Shown here one piece after another: positions 34,633 through 46,800 of a DNA stretch of 58,746 nucleotides (within the stretch, counting starts at the first letter, position 1; every line of letters starts with the position of its first letter). The notes below the pieces were generated by a model, which did no database searches, had not been told where the DNA came from, and saw nothing but the letters and a program-made list of their open reading frames with translations. This stretch comes from Flammula alnicola (lineage: Eukaryota > Basidiomycota > Agaricomycetes > Agaricales > Strophariaceae), in NCBI GenBank assembly GCA_015499995.1, contig JADNRV010000298.1, forward strand, positions 1 to 58,746, read 5' to 3'. A program made the position numbers and the translations under genes.

Positions 34633-37228
34633 ATGGCTTTAACAGAAGATGAAAAGAAGTTGGTCAACAATCCCCACATTACCATCCAAGAGCTTCAGCT
34701 GGGTATCTGGACCCTTAAGCTCGACGCGACCTCATTCCATCTGCGAAAGCATTGGGCCGATGTCAAGTCAGCGGTTCCGCTCGTCTGGCGGCTTACGATA
34801 GACATACTCGGCATTGCGCCGTTCCATTTCACGGCCTACATCCTCTGTCAAATATTAAAGGGTATCGAGGATTCGTTGCTTTTGCAGCTGTCGAATAAAC
34901 TTTTGAGAATAGTAAGTCAACTACATCTTTGAACGAAATCATAAGCGATAATGACTATACTAGGTTGAGGCTGGGGTCGCTGAAGGCAAACCTGACGGCT
35001 ATGCAATTATTTTGGCGATATTGACTCGTCTCTTATCCACCCTTGTGTTCGCTTGGTTTGACTGGTATGGGTACGTCACTCCCGAATTAAACTCAAGCCA
35101 AGCATCAGTGCTGAGTGCGTCATGCGCAGAGATAAAATCCTCGATATTCTGCGCAGTCGAGTCACCCATCACTTTGAATTATTGCTCATGAAAGGTGCGC
35201 TCGGATTGACGAAATATTCCTGATTGTGCATTTAACAATTTATATTTGTCTAGCCAAACTCCGTGTTGACCTTCCTACGTCGCAAGGTATTGAGTACCTT
35301 GGAGATTAAAGAGCTTAACCGCTGAGTGACTATGTTTGTAGAGACTGGTAGCAAGCAGGAAGGCAGCGCACGACAGGCATGGGAGGCGTTGGAGCTAATC
35401 GTAACATTCCTCACAAATGTCCTGAGGGCTGTTAGTCAACTTGCCTTCATTGCCCATCTTTCTCGGTCTATGACAGGAGGGCCACTGTTTGTCTTAATTT
35501 GTTTAAGTCACCCTCTGTTCTCGACGTACTTCACTCGTGCTCTCTGGGACAAAGGTACCAATTGAAAAGATTCGTATATGATCTTACTGATTTCCCCTGT
35601 GCATTTTAGTTTGTTTTGGATACGTCAGTAATCCTCATTACCAACGAATGAAAGCTTTGGAGAAGCTCGCAAACGGGAGCTTTAGACAGGATATCATCAG
35701 CGGGGGATTAGCAGAATGGATCACCGACCGTAAGTAGTTGATTGTGACCCATTGTCTTCTCCGCTCATGAATCAATTTTGCAGAATACGAACAATCTCAT
35801 CAAAGCATTGGAGAACTCTCCATCAGCCCCCCATATCATCAGTACGGGCATCGCGACTCGCCTTTGAACAGCATGTTTTTGCAATTTCTGGAGTTCATGC
35901 CTACAGTAAGTACATCTGCTACTATCGACGTGACCCCCCGCCTGACAACAACGACGCCTAGATCTTTTGCGCTCTTAATGCGATTGTTCATCCAGACAAA
36001 TTTTCCGTGGCGTCTATTGCTATCCTTCAACAATCATCTACAACACTGCGTTACTCTCTTAGGTCAGCGCTGCACACCACACAACTGTTCCGTCGCAGCG
36101 TGGCTGCAGTGAAGACGGTCTATGCATCAGCTGAGGTCATAAATTCAATGAACGTTGGAGAAGTGCCATACCCGCGTAACGACAAGGAAAAGGCTTCACA
36201 GGGAATGTCGTTCCACCTGAAGTACGCATAAAATTCATGATCTAAAAAATGTTAATGAAGACGTCTTCCAAAACTAGCAATATATCCTTCTCCTACCCAG
36301 GAAGTCAAAAAACGACAACGGCTCTGAAGGACCTCTCGCTGGACATCAAAGCCGGTCAACTTGTGGTCATCGTGGGCGCCAATGGAAGCGGCAAATCAAC
36401 CCTCATCCGCATTCTCTCGCGGTTATACGATCCCACCTCCGGGGAGGTATTGATAGACGGATTAGCGTCTGCCGAGTACCGTGTAGAGGACCTTCACGCG
36501 GCTACTACTCTCCTCAGCCAGGACAGCAACATCTACCCGCTTTCCCTTGGAGAGAATATTGGTCTGGGGTATCCCGCGAAGGTATGGGACGACGAACTGG
36601 TCACCACTGCCGCACAAGAAGGAGGAGCATTGGAATTCATCGCGAAGCTCAAGGACGGAATGAAGACGGTACTGGATCCGATCATCGATACTTTCCAGAT
36701 CCACTTGTACAACAACAAAATGCACCCGCTGTACAATGATATGGAGAAGATACGGAAGACGATAGATATATCTGGTGGAGAGCGCCAGAGAGTCGTCGCG
36801 TAAGTCATTGCAATTGTACCTGCCCTGTGCTGCAAGAGTGCCTGACGAGGTTCTTTGACTCAGAGCGCGTTCCTTCATGAGGTTTAGGTCCGGAAAGGTC
36901 AAGTTCGTCGCGGTAGACGAGCCCAGCTCTGCGCTAGATGCCGAAGGAGAACTCAAGCTGTTCGAGAACTTGATAAAAGTCAGAGAGGGAAAGACTATGG
37001 TCTTTGTCACTCATCGATTCGGACATTTAACAAGATACGCAGATCAAATTATGTGCGTTTCTTCATTCATTCTAGGCTTCATTCCGCCCATTGTTTTGAA
37101 TCTCTGCCAGATGCATGAAGGACGGAACTATTGTGGAAACCGGGTCGCATGACGAGCTCATGGAGAAGAGGGGAGAATATGCTAAATTGTATGAGATTCA
37201 AGCCAGTGCGTTTGCTCCGCCATCGTAG
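34633..37228 (+). CDS. ABC half-transporter, copy 1 of a tandem pair
   Basis: Half-size ABC protein: one membrane domain followed by one nucleotide-binding domain. It starts [19 protein letters not shown]. Hydrophobic helices follow ([53 protein letters not shown]). The NBD is complete: A-loop region [12 protein letters not shown], Walker [11 protein letters not shown]-loop LLSQDSN, signature DISGGERQR, Walker B/D-loop [14 protein letters not shown]-loop VTHRFGH. About 120 residues separate Walker A from the signature, longer than in MsbA-like exporters, and no exporter-type X-loop precedes SGGE. The stop TAG is 37226-37228. It is the neighbour and clear paralogue of the gene at 38574. The substrate is unknown; half-transporters must dimerise. 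Confidence 0.9.
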
Positions 37229-38524
37229 ACAGCATTTCTATCATAGAACTACATATTCTCCGTACAAGTACATGCTGTATTGGTCAATCGATTGTCTTGG
37301 TCGGCTGGACATTTTTCTGAGGTTAGGAACCGATCTTTTTTGTTATCCAGAACCCCCGCAGAAGCAAGGCTATGTTAAGTACTGTAATCATTCCCAAGTA
37401 TGACATGCACTGTCAAGATTGCTCACTTATTGTACACGTGTTCCTTTTGTTGAATTTCATAGGATGCGCAGCTCTGTGCTCCATTGTGCTCACCCTCGCC
37501 CGTACCCTGCGCCTTCCAGCGATAAAATATCAATCTATCATCATGGTACTTGATAATGCTTTGTCGTTCGCGAGATGGATCCGTTGGCGCCGGCGTTAGT
37601 TAGATAAGATATCATTGTTTTCGCCCGTTCCCCGATTTCACTTGATTTACTTCTACGGCCGCCATGTACGCGACTCCGAGAGCTATGCAAGATCGGCAAA
37701 TTAATTTTAACGTGAACATTATCCCACAACGGTTATCATGGCCGAAGACCCTCCTGAGTTACTCGTGATGCATGGGCGCCAGCGGTCGGCAATTAATCTC
37801 TCCTGACAGACCATACTTATACAACAGATGACAATCGATCTGTTGTTAATATAAGGTCGTCAATGCTCAAATTTAAAAGTAGTTCTCGAATTTCTTGATC
37901 GATCATCAGATCTCACGGAACAAAAGTCAAGCAAACTCATCCAGAGCTCGACTTATGCGCATAAGTCAAGCTCCGGTCACACAAATGCAACAATTTGTAC
38001 TGAAGCAAGACTAAAGTGAGACTCGTTTACTGCAAAAGCTTAGCGTTTGACATTTGTTCGATTTTTGCACAATTTGAATTTCCTTTTTTAATGAGTGTCA
38101 CATGACAGTGATAAGTTTTCTCCCTCGGAGTCCGACTCTTGTCTCCGCGTCTGTCTGAGCTTGGCTAAGGCATCTCCATGCCAACTCCATGCGCAGAATG
38201 TGCTCGCAGTAACAACGCAGTTACGCGTCGCGTGCCCTTTACCGGCCTGCATGCGCTCTATACTAGCACAGCATTTAAGCTGTCCTTGGGCCTACCTTAC
38301 CGGGAAAATGACTCATGTCTGTACCCTTCTTTACCCTGTGCAGGAATGGTCATGCAGTTTCGATCGTCATCGATAACGGACAAATAACGGACTTTGGGAA
38401 GAGCCTGAAGGTGATCAACATTTAGATGTCTTCTCATGACTAGGCATCGATCGTCGCGTGTTTGGGTGCAGGTTCTATTGTGTTCGGCGCCTAGAAGTAG
38501 TAAGGTGGCTGTGATTTCCAAAAC
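37229..38524. other. Spacer between the tandem ABC genes
   Basis: No gene recognised. It probably holds the 3' flank of copy 1 and the promoter of copy 2. Confidence 0.4.
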
Positions 38525-38532
38525 TATATAAG
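38525..38532 (+). promoter_or_regulatory. TATA box of second ABC gene
   Basis: TATATAAG lies about 49 bases upstream of the ATG at 38574 and is followed by a CT-rich tract, a typical fungal core promoter arrangement. Confidence 0.5.
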
Positions 38533-38573
38533 TTTTTCTCTCTCTGATCTCGCGCTTACTATCCTTGCGAACT

Positions 38574-41234
38574 ATGACTTCCCTAGAAAAAGAGAAGAAA
38601 CCTGCCGTCGACCCCAACATCGTGATTGAGGACGTTCAACTCGGACTATGGAAACTCAAGGTTGGCCAGACAGTTGGCTTTAACTTCCAACGGCAATTGG
38701 ATAGTATGAAATCGGCATACCCTCTCTTCCATCGGCTGTGTTGCGACATATACACGATCTCACCGCGTCTCTTCGTGTTATTCATCCTTTGTCAGATGTG
38801 GAGTGGGGTCCAAGACGCGATTCTCATGCAATTGTCGAGTTCCTTGCTACGTATGGTACGTGTTTCTTTTTTTTTTTGTCATTGTGGGATGTTATCCTTA
38901 TACTCCATGCCTTCCTCAAGGTAGAGCTCGGAATAATAAGCGGGAATCCGGATACCAGGGGCATCCTTTGGGCGGTCATGGCGCGCCTTCTGTGCTCCGT
39001 GCTTGTCGCCTACCTTTCGTGGCATGGGTAAGCCTCTGACATACAATCAATCCTTCACATCGTTTCCCATACGTTCCGCCTTTCAAGGCAAATGGCTCTC
39101 TCAGCCTTACGGACCCGCATTACGTCCCATTTTGACTTGTATCTCATGCAAGGCAAGTCTTACGAGAATAAACAAATATTCCCAAGTGCGCGACTTACAT
39201 GCCTTAACGTCGCTCGCAGCTAAACTCCGTGTCGACCTGCCTACCTCCCAAGGTCATTTAAGCGACCCTTGTTCTCATACAATCCATTTTTTACTGATTT
39301 GTGCGCTTTTCAGAGGCCGCCAGCGACCAGGAAGTTAGCGCTACAAGCGCATGGCAGGCATTGGAAGAGATTATCTTTTTTATTACGGAACTGCTGACGG
39401 CTACCAGTCAATTGGCTTTCATCGCACATTTATCCCGGACTGCGGGTGGACCCGTCTTTGCTCTCCTCTGCATCAGTAAGCCGATCGTCGCCGCTACATT
39501 CTCCCGTGCTTTGTGGGATAAAGGTACGATTTGTGTGTGACTCTGGATGGTTTTGTCCAAATTTGACCGTACATCCAGTTTGCTTTGGATTTATCGACAA
39601 CGAATACCATAGCAGATTGAAAGCTTTAGAATCTTTCGCTGATGGCAGCTATCGACAAGATGTTATCAGTAACAATCTTGGGGAATGGATTGTGAAGGGT
39701 GCTTTATCTTTTATTCAAATAAATCGGAACCGTGTTGGTTGACATCAGTCATTTTCCAGAATACCAGAAGGCGCACGACAGCATCGGAGAGCATATCGAC
39801 GAACATCCTTTCAGCGCTTACAGTCGCCGAGAGTCGCCTTCATTCGACATGCTGACAAATTTTCTTGGGGATTTACCCATAGTATGATTCCTTCGATACG
39901 AGACGCTAAGCACTGTACTGACTCTATTTAAAATGTCCAGATTTATTGTGCTATCAGCGCGATACTGAATCCTGCCAAGTTCTCCGTAGCGTCGATTGCT
40001 ATTCTTCAGCAGTCATCCATGACGCTGCGCTACTCGTTGGAGACTATTCTTCGTAGCAACGAGCAGTTCCGGCGGGCTGTTGACTCAATCCGCAAAGTCT
40101 ATGACGCATCCAATGTCGTGAACACTTTACGGGAAGGAAATGTTCCTTACCCTCCGCCACTTGAAGAGAAGGAGCAATGTAACTGTGAGAAAGGAATGTC
40201 CTTCGACTTGAAGTTCGTGGATTCGACTCCTTAACTTCCATGTCGCTAACCCGGGTTGCTATCTAGGAACGTCTCATTTTCTTATCCAGGCAGCCAAAAG
40301 ACTACCAACGCGCTCACAGATATTTCACTCAATATCAAAGCCGGTCAGCTTGTGGTTATTGTCGGGTCCAACGGCAGTGGAAAATCTACCATGGTTCGCA
40401 TGCTTTCCCGTTTGTACGATCCAACGTCTGGGGAAATCGTTATCGACGGCCATCCTTCGAGCGATTATCGCGTCGAAGATCTCCACCAAGCAACGGCTAT
40501 TCTAAGTCAGGACAACTCGGTTTATCCTCTTAGCTTCGCAGAGAACATCGGTCTTGGATATCCCGAGTTCTCATCGGACACGAAAATGATCGCGGAGGCG
40601 GCAGAAGAGGGTGGAGCTCTGCAGTTTATGGAGAAGCTCAAGAACGGAATGCAGACGACTTTGAAGCCATACATCGAAACCATGCATTATAACCTCTATG
40701 GGAATAAGTCCCATCCTTTATACGAGGAGCTGGAGAAGGTTCGGAAAACCATCGACATATCAGGAGGGGAGCGACAACGTGTCGTCGCGTACGTTCGTTC
40801 GCTTTGAAATTTGCTTCAGGCTCTGCTAATTCTTCGATCCAATTAGTGCACGTTCCTTTATGCGTTTCAAATCGGGAAAAGTCAAGTTTGTAGCTGTAGA
40901 TGAGCCCAGCTCGGCGCTCGATGCAGAGGGCGAGCTGCAACTTTTCCAGAAGCTCATCGCTGTCCGTACAGGAAAGACGATGGTTTTTGTTACACATCGC
41001 TTTGGGCATCTCACGAAACATGCGGACTTGATTATGTATGTGCTTTTCTACTTTATTGCTTCGTCGTTTGACATCCATCCTCTCTCGATTAGATGCATGA
41101 AGGATGGGTCCATTGTGGAGACTGGTACCCATGACGGCCTCATATCAAATAAAGGAGAGTATGCAAAGCTATACAACATCCAAGCAGGCGCATTTGAGCA
41201 ACGAAGCGAGTCTTCAGTCGACCTCCTTTCCTAA
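38574..41234 (+). CDS. ABC half-transporter, copy 2 of a tandem pair
   Basis: Paralogue of the upstream gene with the same domain order and collinear segments. The start MTSLEKEKKPAVDPNIVIED is at 38574; the frame is open slightly further upstream but has no ATG. Shared pieces include [15 protein letters not shown] junctions, [24 protein letters not shown] and MTLRYSLETILRS. NBD motifs: [16 protein letters not shown], Walker A GSNGSGKST, Q-loop [35 protein letters not shown]. All catalytic residues are present. The C-terminal tail (AFEQRSESSVDLLS) differs from copy 1. A Cys-containing patch (EEKEQCNCEKGMSF) before the NBD is absent in copy 1. Two compatible half-transporters side by side could form a heterodimer (inference). 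Confidence 0.9.
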
Positions 41235-42998
41235 TCTGTAGTATTTCACACCGTAAATAGAGGCCATTCATGTCGATAATTTCAGTGAACCAGGTTGAAC
41301 TCGTTGCGAGGAATTGTCGACCTCAGGCTAACCCATTTAGCCTTATACCCACTGGCATGCTCCTTTAAGTACCCTCTAAATTACCGACTCTGCGAATGCA
41401 TTAACTACCATAATATATATGAATAGCCCGTTCATCGACACACAAACGTACTGTAATCACATCAAGGAAGTTCCCCAAACCAGTTAATCAGGATTCAATC
41501 AAATGTTCAAGGACCGATGGACCATGCCGACATCTGCCGCTGCCCACTGAGCTGAACCTATATTTTTCGCAGGTGTCCAGACTCTGGAATGTAGGAGAAC
41601 AGGCGGAATCAGCAACACTTCGTCGACGTCCTTTCTCGCGTTTCGTTGGAGAAGCACCGCTGGATTGTAGAGGGCGTCTGGGTGCGTAATAAAACACATA
41701 CACCATGTCCGTTCATGCTTACCAGTCTGCTTCCCATCTTTCCAGTACAACCCTCAATACATCCGCGAATCCCACACCAAGGCTGGTGTTCCGAGCCGCC
41801 AAGTCCGAATTCCAACTCCAAGGAATCTGCTCGCCAACCACGGCAGGGGGTTATCGATTTACCGATATTTATCACTCATTCCTGGCGGGTATAGGGTCGC
41901 GCTCGCGTCTCGGGTGAATGTGCGGCTGCCCAATGACTCAGAGCCGACAGTGTACCCTTTTGTACCCCAGACAGTCCTGGAAATCCGACGTCGCCATCAA
42001 TTTCGCGTCATCCTCTTTCGACATTGAATCCATCATTCAAATATTCACCGGTCACCGTCCATCTTGCATCCAGCATCGGCGGGGCCTCCGCCACATGCAA
42101 AGCTACCTTCAGATTTAACCCAGTCGACTTTCCACCCATCCTCTTCGTCCTCGGCCCGAACTTTCGGTTGACCTGCGTCAACCTTTCCTTCGCCCACATC
42201 GATACCAATCACCTGGAGCAGGCAAAAATGTGCCACCTGTTCAAGTTGAGGCTGAACAATCTCAGAGCCAATCTCAATCTCAAGCCTCAACGTTCAACAC
42301 CAATCCCTCTGCGTGGTTCTCTCCTCACCATCACTGGCCTGAATCGATTTTTTGAAGTCTGTGGGCGATTAGTCTCGACCCAGACGCTTGGGAAGATTGT
42401 GGCTGTGCCAACCCATCCCGAGCAATCTGGGTTCGTTTTTTGACTCTTTTTATTGCCTCCTCCTTTCTTACCTTTTCCCCCTTTTCCCCGTCTTCCAGCG
42501 TAACGTCAACGCAAAACTTTGCGCCTACAAAATCCTTAACACCGGCTGGTACTACCGCTTACTTACTTCAATAGTACGATTCGCAAGTTAAAGCCATCTA
42601 CTCGCCGAGACGGGGCTGGGGCAGAATCAGCTCGTTCGGCTATCGGCGTTTAAGCAATCGTTTGCCCAACGCAGTACCCAACATACGTGCTCAGCATGCG
42701 ACTCTTTCCACGCCGTGCTGACGATAGCAGCAGGAGACCTTTTTGTCCTCGCGGATATCTTGCTCGCCCCTGCAGTTTGGATGATCAAAGTCGTCACCAC
42801 TTCTTTCTTTGCCCACATCCATACCAACTTCAAATTTTCAATACCACTCCACCATCCAATTCGCCTTCTTCCGCGGCACGTGAATTCACCCGCGCATCTG
42901 CATCATCCGCCACATCAATGACACCCTACGCCACCTTTTCCATGAACCGTGCCTATAGGATGAGTGCCAGGCTGGCTAGCCGATATAGAAACTTGCAA
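41235..42998. other. Intergenic with no intact gene
   Basis: A coding-looking patch around 41740-41990 (NTSANPTPRLVFRAA, GYRFTDIYHSFLAG, then in another frame NVRLPNDSEPTVYPF) is broken by frame changes and may be a gene relic; the family was not recognised. Confidence 0.3.
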
Positions 42999-43499
42999 TG
43001 GTCATCAAAACCGGGTCGAAGCAGGGCATCACGAACCCTCCGTATGTTTCTCCTCCCTTTTAAATTATTTCTTCATTAGCATCGTTCAGCCCGAAGCCTG
43101 ACTTACATTCCTGGTTTTTTAGAGGAAACGCGGCCTACAACGCGTCGAAAGCCACTGTGAAGAGCTTGACCGAGGGCCTGGCGCACGAGCTCCGCGAAAA
43201 GGCGAACTGCAATGTCACGGCGCATATGTTCATATGCATACCCTCCACCTCCCAAACGTCCGTTTCCAAAGCGCAAAAACTCACCCAGCCCCGGATGGAC
43301 CTACACCGGCCTCACCGCCGGCGGGAGCTCCAAATTCGACCCCGCGTCCAAACCCGCCGGCGCGTAGTCCGCTGAGGCGACCGTGCTATACATGCTTGAC
43401 AAGGGGCGCGAGAGGGACGGCCGACGCTGAGTCGGCGAGACGCAAATTGGAAGGCGCTGTATGATGAGTATGTGAAGGACGGGTTGGCGGCGCTTGAGT
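42999..43499 (+). pseudogene. Decayed short-chain dehydrogenase fragment
   Basis: The segment MVIKTGSKQGITNPP joins, across an intron ending near 43123, to GNAAYNASKATVKSLTEGLA and HELREKANCNVTAH, a typical SDR catalytic region (YxxxK as YNASK). Continuing needs a frame change to PGWTYTGLTAGGSSKFDPAS, and then meets a premature TAG in SKPAGA*SAEATV. A further frame change follows before ESARRKLEGAV. There is no matching N-terminal Rossmann half upstream. It is a 5'-truncated, multiply broken SDR. Confidence 0.7.
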
Positions 43500-43894
43500 A
43501 GGGGGGAGGGGAGGGCAGGAAGGTAGATAGAATACCAAAGGCTCAAGTGGGTGGTAAGATGTAGGGAAAACTCGAATGACTTGTAGTGCTGTTTTACTGG
43601 AACCTGAATCTATTTGTTATCGTTGCTTGACATGAATAGTGGTCTGGTTCGATGATAGCAATATTATCCTCACTCGGACGCAATGGAGGGCTTGCGGCGT
43701 CCCGCTGTCGAGGTCTGATTGCTTCAGCTTGGTTGTAAAGAAATGCGATTGAGGGACCGGCGACGGAGATATTTTCTCTCATGCTGTCTGACGGGCAATT
43801 GGCAACGGAGTGGATACATGCATGTCAATTCTTGGTCTTACGTCCGAGGGACGTACTACGTGCACATTATAAGTATTTACCAAGCGAGAGTCTC
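43500..43894. other. 3' flank of the TPR-CHAT gene
   Basis: No coding frame. It lies between the convergent SDR relic and the TPR-CHAT stop codon. Confidence 0.4.
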
Positions 43895-46800
43895 TCACTT
43901 GCCCATATGAATAAAAGGGACCCAACGACAGAACGAAACGTTCTCGGCACGCAATTTCTGGACGGCTACGTGAAGTGCGAGGGCGGACTTCGTCATATCA
44001 GGTTCCGGAGCAGGGTTTCCATCAGGACCTCGGAACAGTTCTTCATAAAAGGCGTCTGCGATCGTTGGTCCATCCTTGTCCACCATTTGCCTGGTATGAT
44101 AATCATATCAAAAATCATGTTCCACGAAATGGTGCCAGAAAAACAGACGCACCACATAGTACCGATAACATGACGGAACCCAGAAAAAAGCAAGCTTGCC
44201 GCCAAACTCATCGCTTCATCTGGTAGTTTCTGATCTCCCCTGGCGGTTTCACAGGCGCAAAGGAAGGCAAGCGACCCATTCTGCATCTTTTCCTTCATTA
44301 TTCTGGAGACTCGGAGTAATCCATCATCGAGCTTGAGACCACTATCGAGTGGTTTTAGCCGATCTTGCTGTCCGTGGCAGGCGAAGTGAACTATCGAGGC
44401 ATCTGAAAGCCGGGAGGCAATTGCCTCGACCTCCGCTGGGTTTCCAGGAGTGCCAAATTCTATAAGTGAGTCGCTTGATACGTGATTCTGAATCTTTTCC
44501 AACTCCTTCACCGTAGATTTCAATTCCGAGGATTGAATGACGACCATCATCTTTAATTTTTGGGTGGGTCCGACTGGTGGGCGAGCAAGCAGTGCTCCAA
44601 TGGTGGGCGTGTATGAAGAGACGAAGTAGTCGGAGGCAAATTCGACAGCCAGCTCGTCGTCGTAGCGGCCAGCAGCATGGACAGGGAGGAAGGTGAACAA
44701 TCCAGTCGCACACCACTGCACCATGTGCTGCGGCGTTTCTGACGATTTCTACGGTATTTTGTAAGTAGGTAGATGATCTAGAGTGTTCTGACCACTCACT
44801 TTGATATCGAGCAGATTTATAATGGGCTTTACTACCTCAGCCCATAGCATACTTAAAACAGCCCTGAAGATACCATCGGAGGAACCCAGTAGACCATGCC
44901 TAAACTTTGCCGCGCGTTCTTCTCCCAGGAGCTCGACAATTCTATCTCCAGTCTGATCGACCAAGGAGGGCGGGATTGGTGACCGAGAGATAGCAGTTTG
45001 GATGAGGTTGCCGAGGCGCAGCAAGACACCGTTGTGTAAGCGCGGAAGTGAGAGATGCTCGATTCTTGTTGATGTCATGATGATGCAGTCGCTACAATTG
45101 TCGTTAGCAACTAGAATGACGACCGTGCAACCAGAGGCTGCGGGTTTCAGGGAGGCGATACGAGGCGAACGCAGAAAATCGTCAAATCCCTTCAACTTTC
45201 TGGCTTCTCTGATGCCTTCCTCCCATTCTTCGTTAAGGCGATTTAGGCGAGATGTTTCCTGATCAAGGGTGAGCCTCTTCAGATTGTCAGAAAGCTCTGC
45301 AGAGGTATTTCGATGGGATCCAAGGGGCTAGAGGATATCCGCGTGCACGAGCGTGCGTGGCGTGCGTGGCGTGCTTGGCGTGGCACGCCAATGCACGCCA
45401 ATGCACGCTCATCCATAGACCAAGGTACTTGAAAAAGAAATAAGTTATTACGTGTGGCTGCATAATTGTGAAGATATTCTACCCTCTACCTTCTCTTTTG
45501 TTATTTCTCCGAGAGATCTTAGTGCTTCAACAACTTCAGACAACGGCATTGGTATTCTGCCAAACTTATACCGTGGGCAATAGTTTCGAAAGCGAAGCAT
45601 TATTATCGGTCCGTGGGAAGGGCCTCTTGAAGTAGAATCAATGAATTGATTACCGAGTCTTTTACATTGCAGACTGGCCGGTACGCCATCCCTAAGCCTA
45701 TCTGCCTTGGAATAAGATACATTTAGAGAACTAACAAGCTCTGAGAACATCCACAAGGAGGAAGAAGTAGATAGATCAAAAGGTATGGTGTTGAATGCGA
45801 CCAAGTCAGTGTGCAGCAGAAGCTTGACAGTTGCAAGAGTATATCTGTCAGATTAAAACCAATCTGATTTTTGTGAGCTCCTGCCTTGAGAAACACATAT
45901 GATATATGACATGCATAAGCACGCAGATGCACGCAGATGCACGCGTATGCACGCGTGTGAATTTCAAAGGTTTTAGCGTGGCACGCTCACGCACGCTCAC
46001 ACGTCATGACGCACGCCAACGCACGCTCGCACGCCAATTGGGCAAACTCACGCACGCTTGCACGCCAATTAGGCAAACTCATGCACGCTCATCAGAACGC
46101 TTCACACGCTCTTCAGGATGCTCATAACACTCAGTGGTAAGTGTTGGGAATGTACTCGGACATTCCACGCGGCTTGATTGACTCGAGCGCTTATTGTGCG
46201 CTTATCTCGCTGATTCAACTTGCACGGCCTAATTATTATTTCCTTACTTAATATTTTGTAGGACTTAGTAGTACTCTGTAAAAGGTATTTATACAGACCT
46301 CTTAGAATCCAGCAATATATAAGTTTACTACCTACAATTTACAATCATATGCGGGCTGCAGCATCCCTTTTCTCCACTGCTATCACATGCCCGGTTCAGG
46401 CAGGTTGCTCACCCATGGTCCATGCGCTCGCAGGGTGACTAGCTGCTGCAGCTCAGCCATCGACTTGATGCTGTGTTTGTTCGCAGCGCAAACAGACGAG
46501 CCAGGTAGCAGTGGTGTGGATGTATTTACGAGCGGGCAAGGCTAGGTTGGAGAAAACGGCGGCGCCGGCCTGGATCTTGTCATATTCCCATTGTTCACCA
46601 ACCTCGGATCGGAGGACGTACGGCAGGAGTGATGGACTACAGCCTACCAGATATTAACATGCTCAGCTGTGAGGGGGCTGAATGTGGTATTACCTGTTAA
46701 ATGTATACCTGTGCTGTGTACAAATTCTGCAATCTTTTGGGCACAATAGCAAAGAAACTTATTATACTCTATTGAATGTGTGCAATGCGATGATAAGTAG

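Noticed and set aside
42024..42443. 139-residue plus-strand frame between ABC copy 2 and the SDR relic
   Set aside because: No domain resemblance; neighbouring frames show broken coding-like patches, so more likely relic sequence than a gene.
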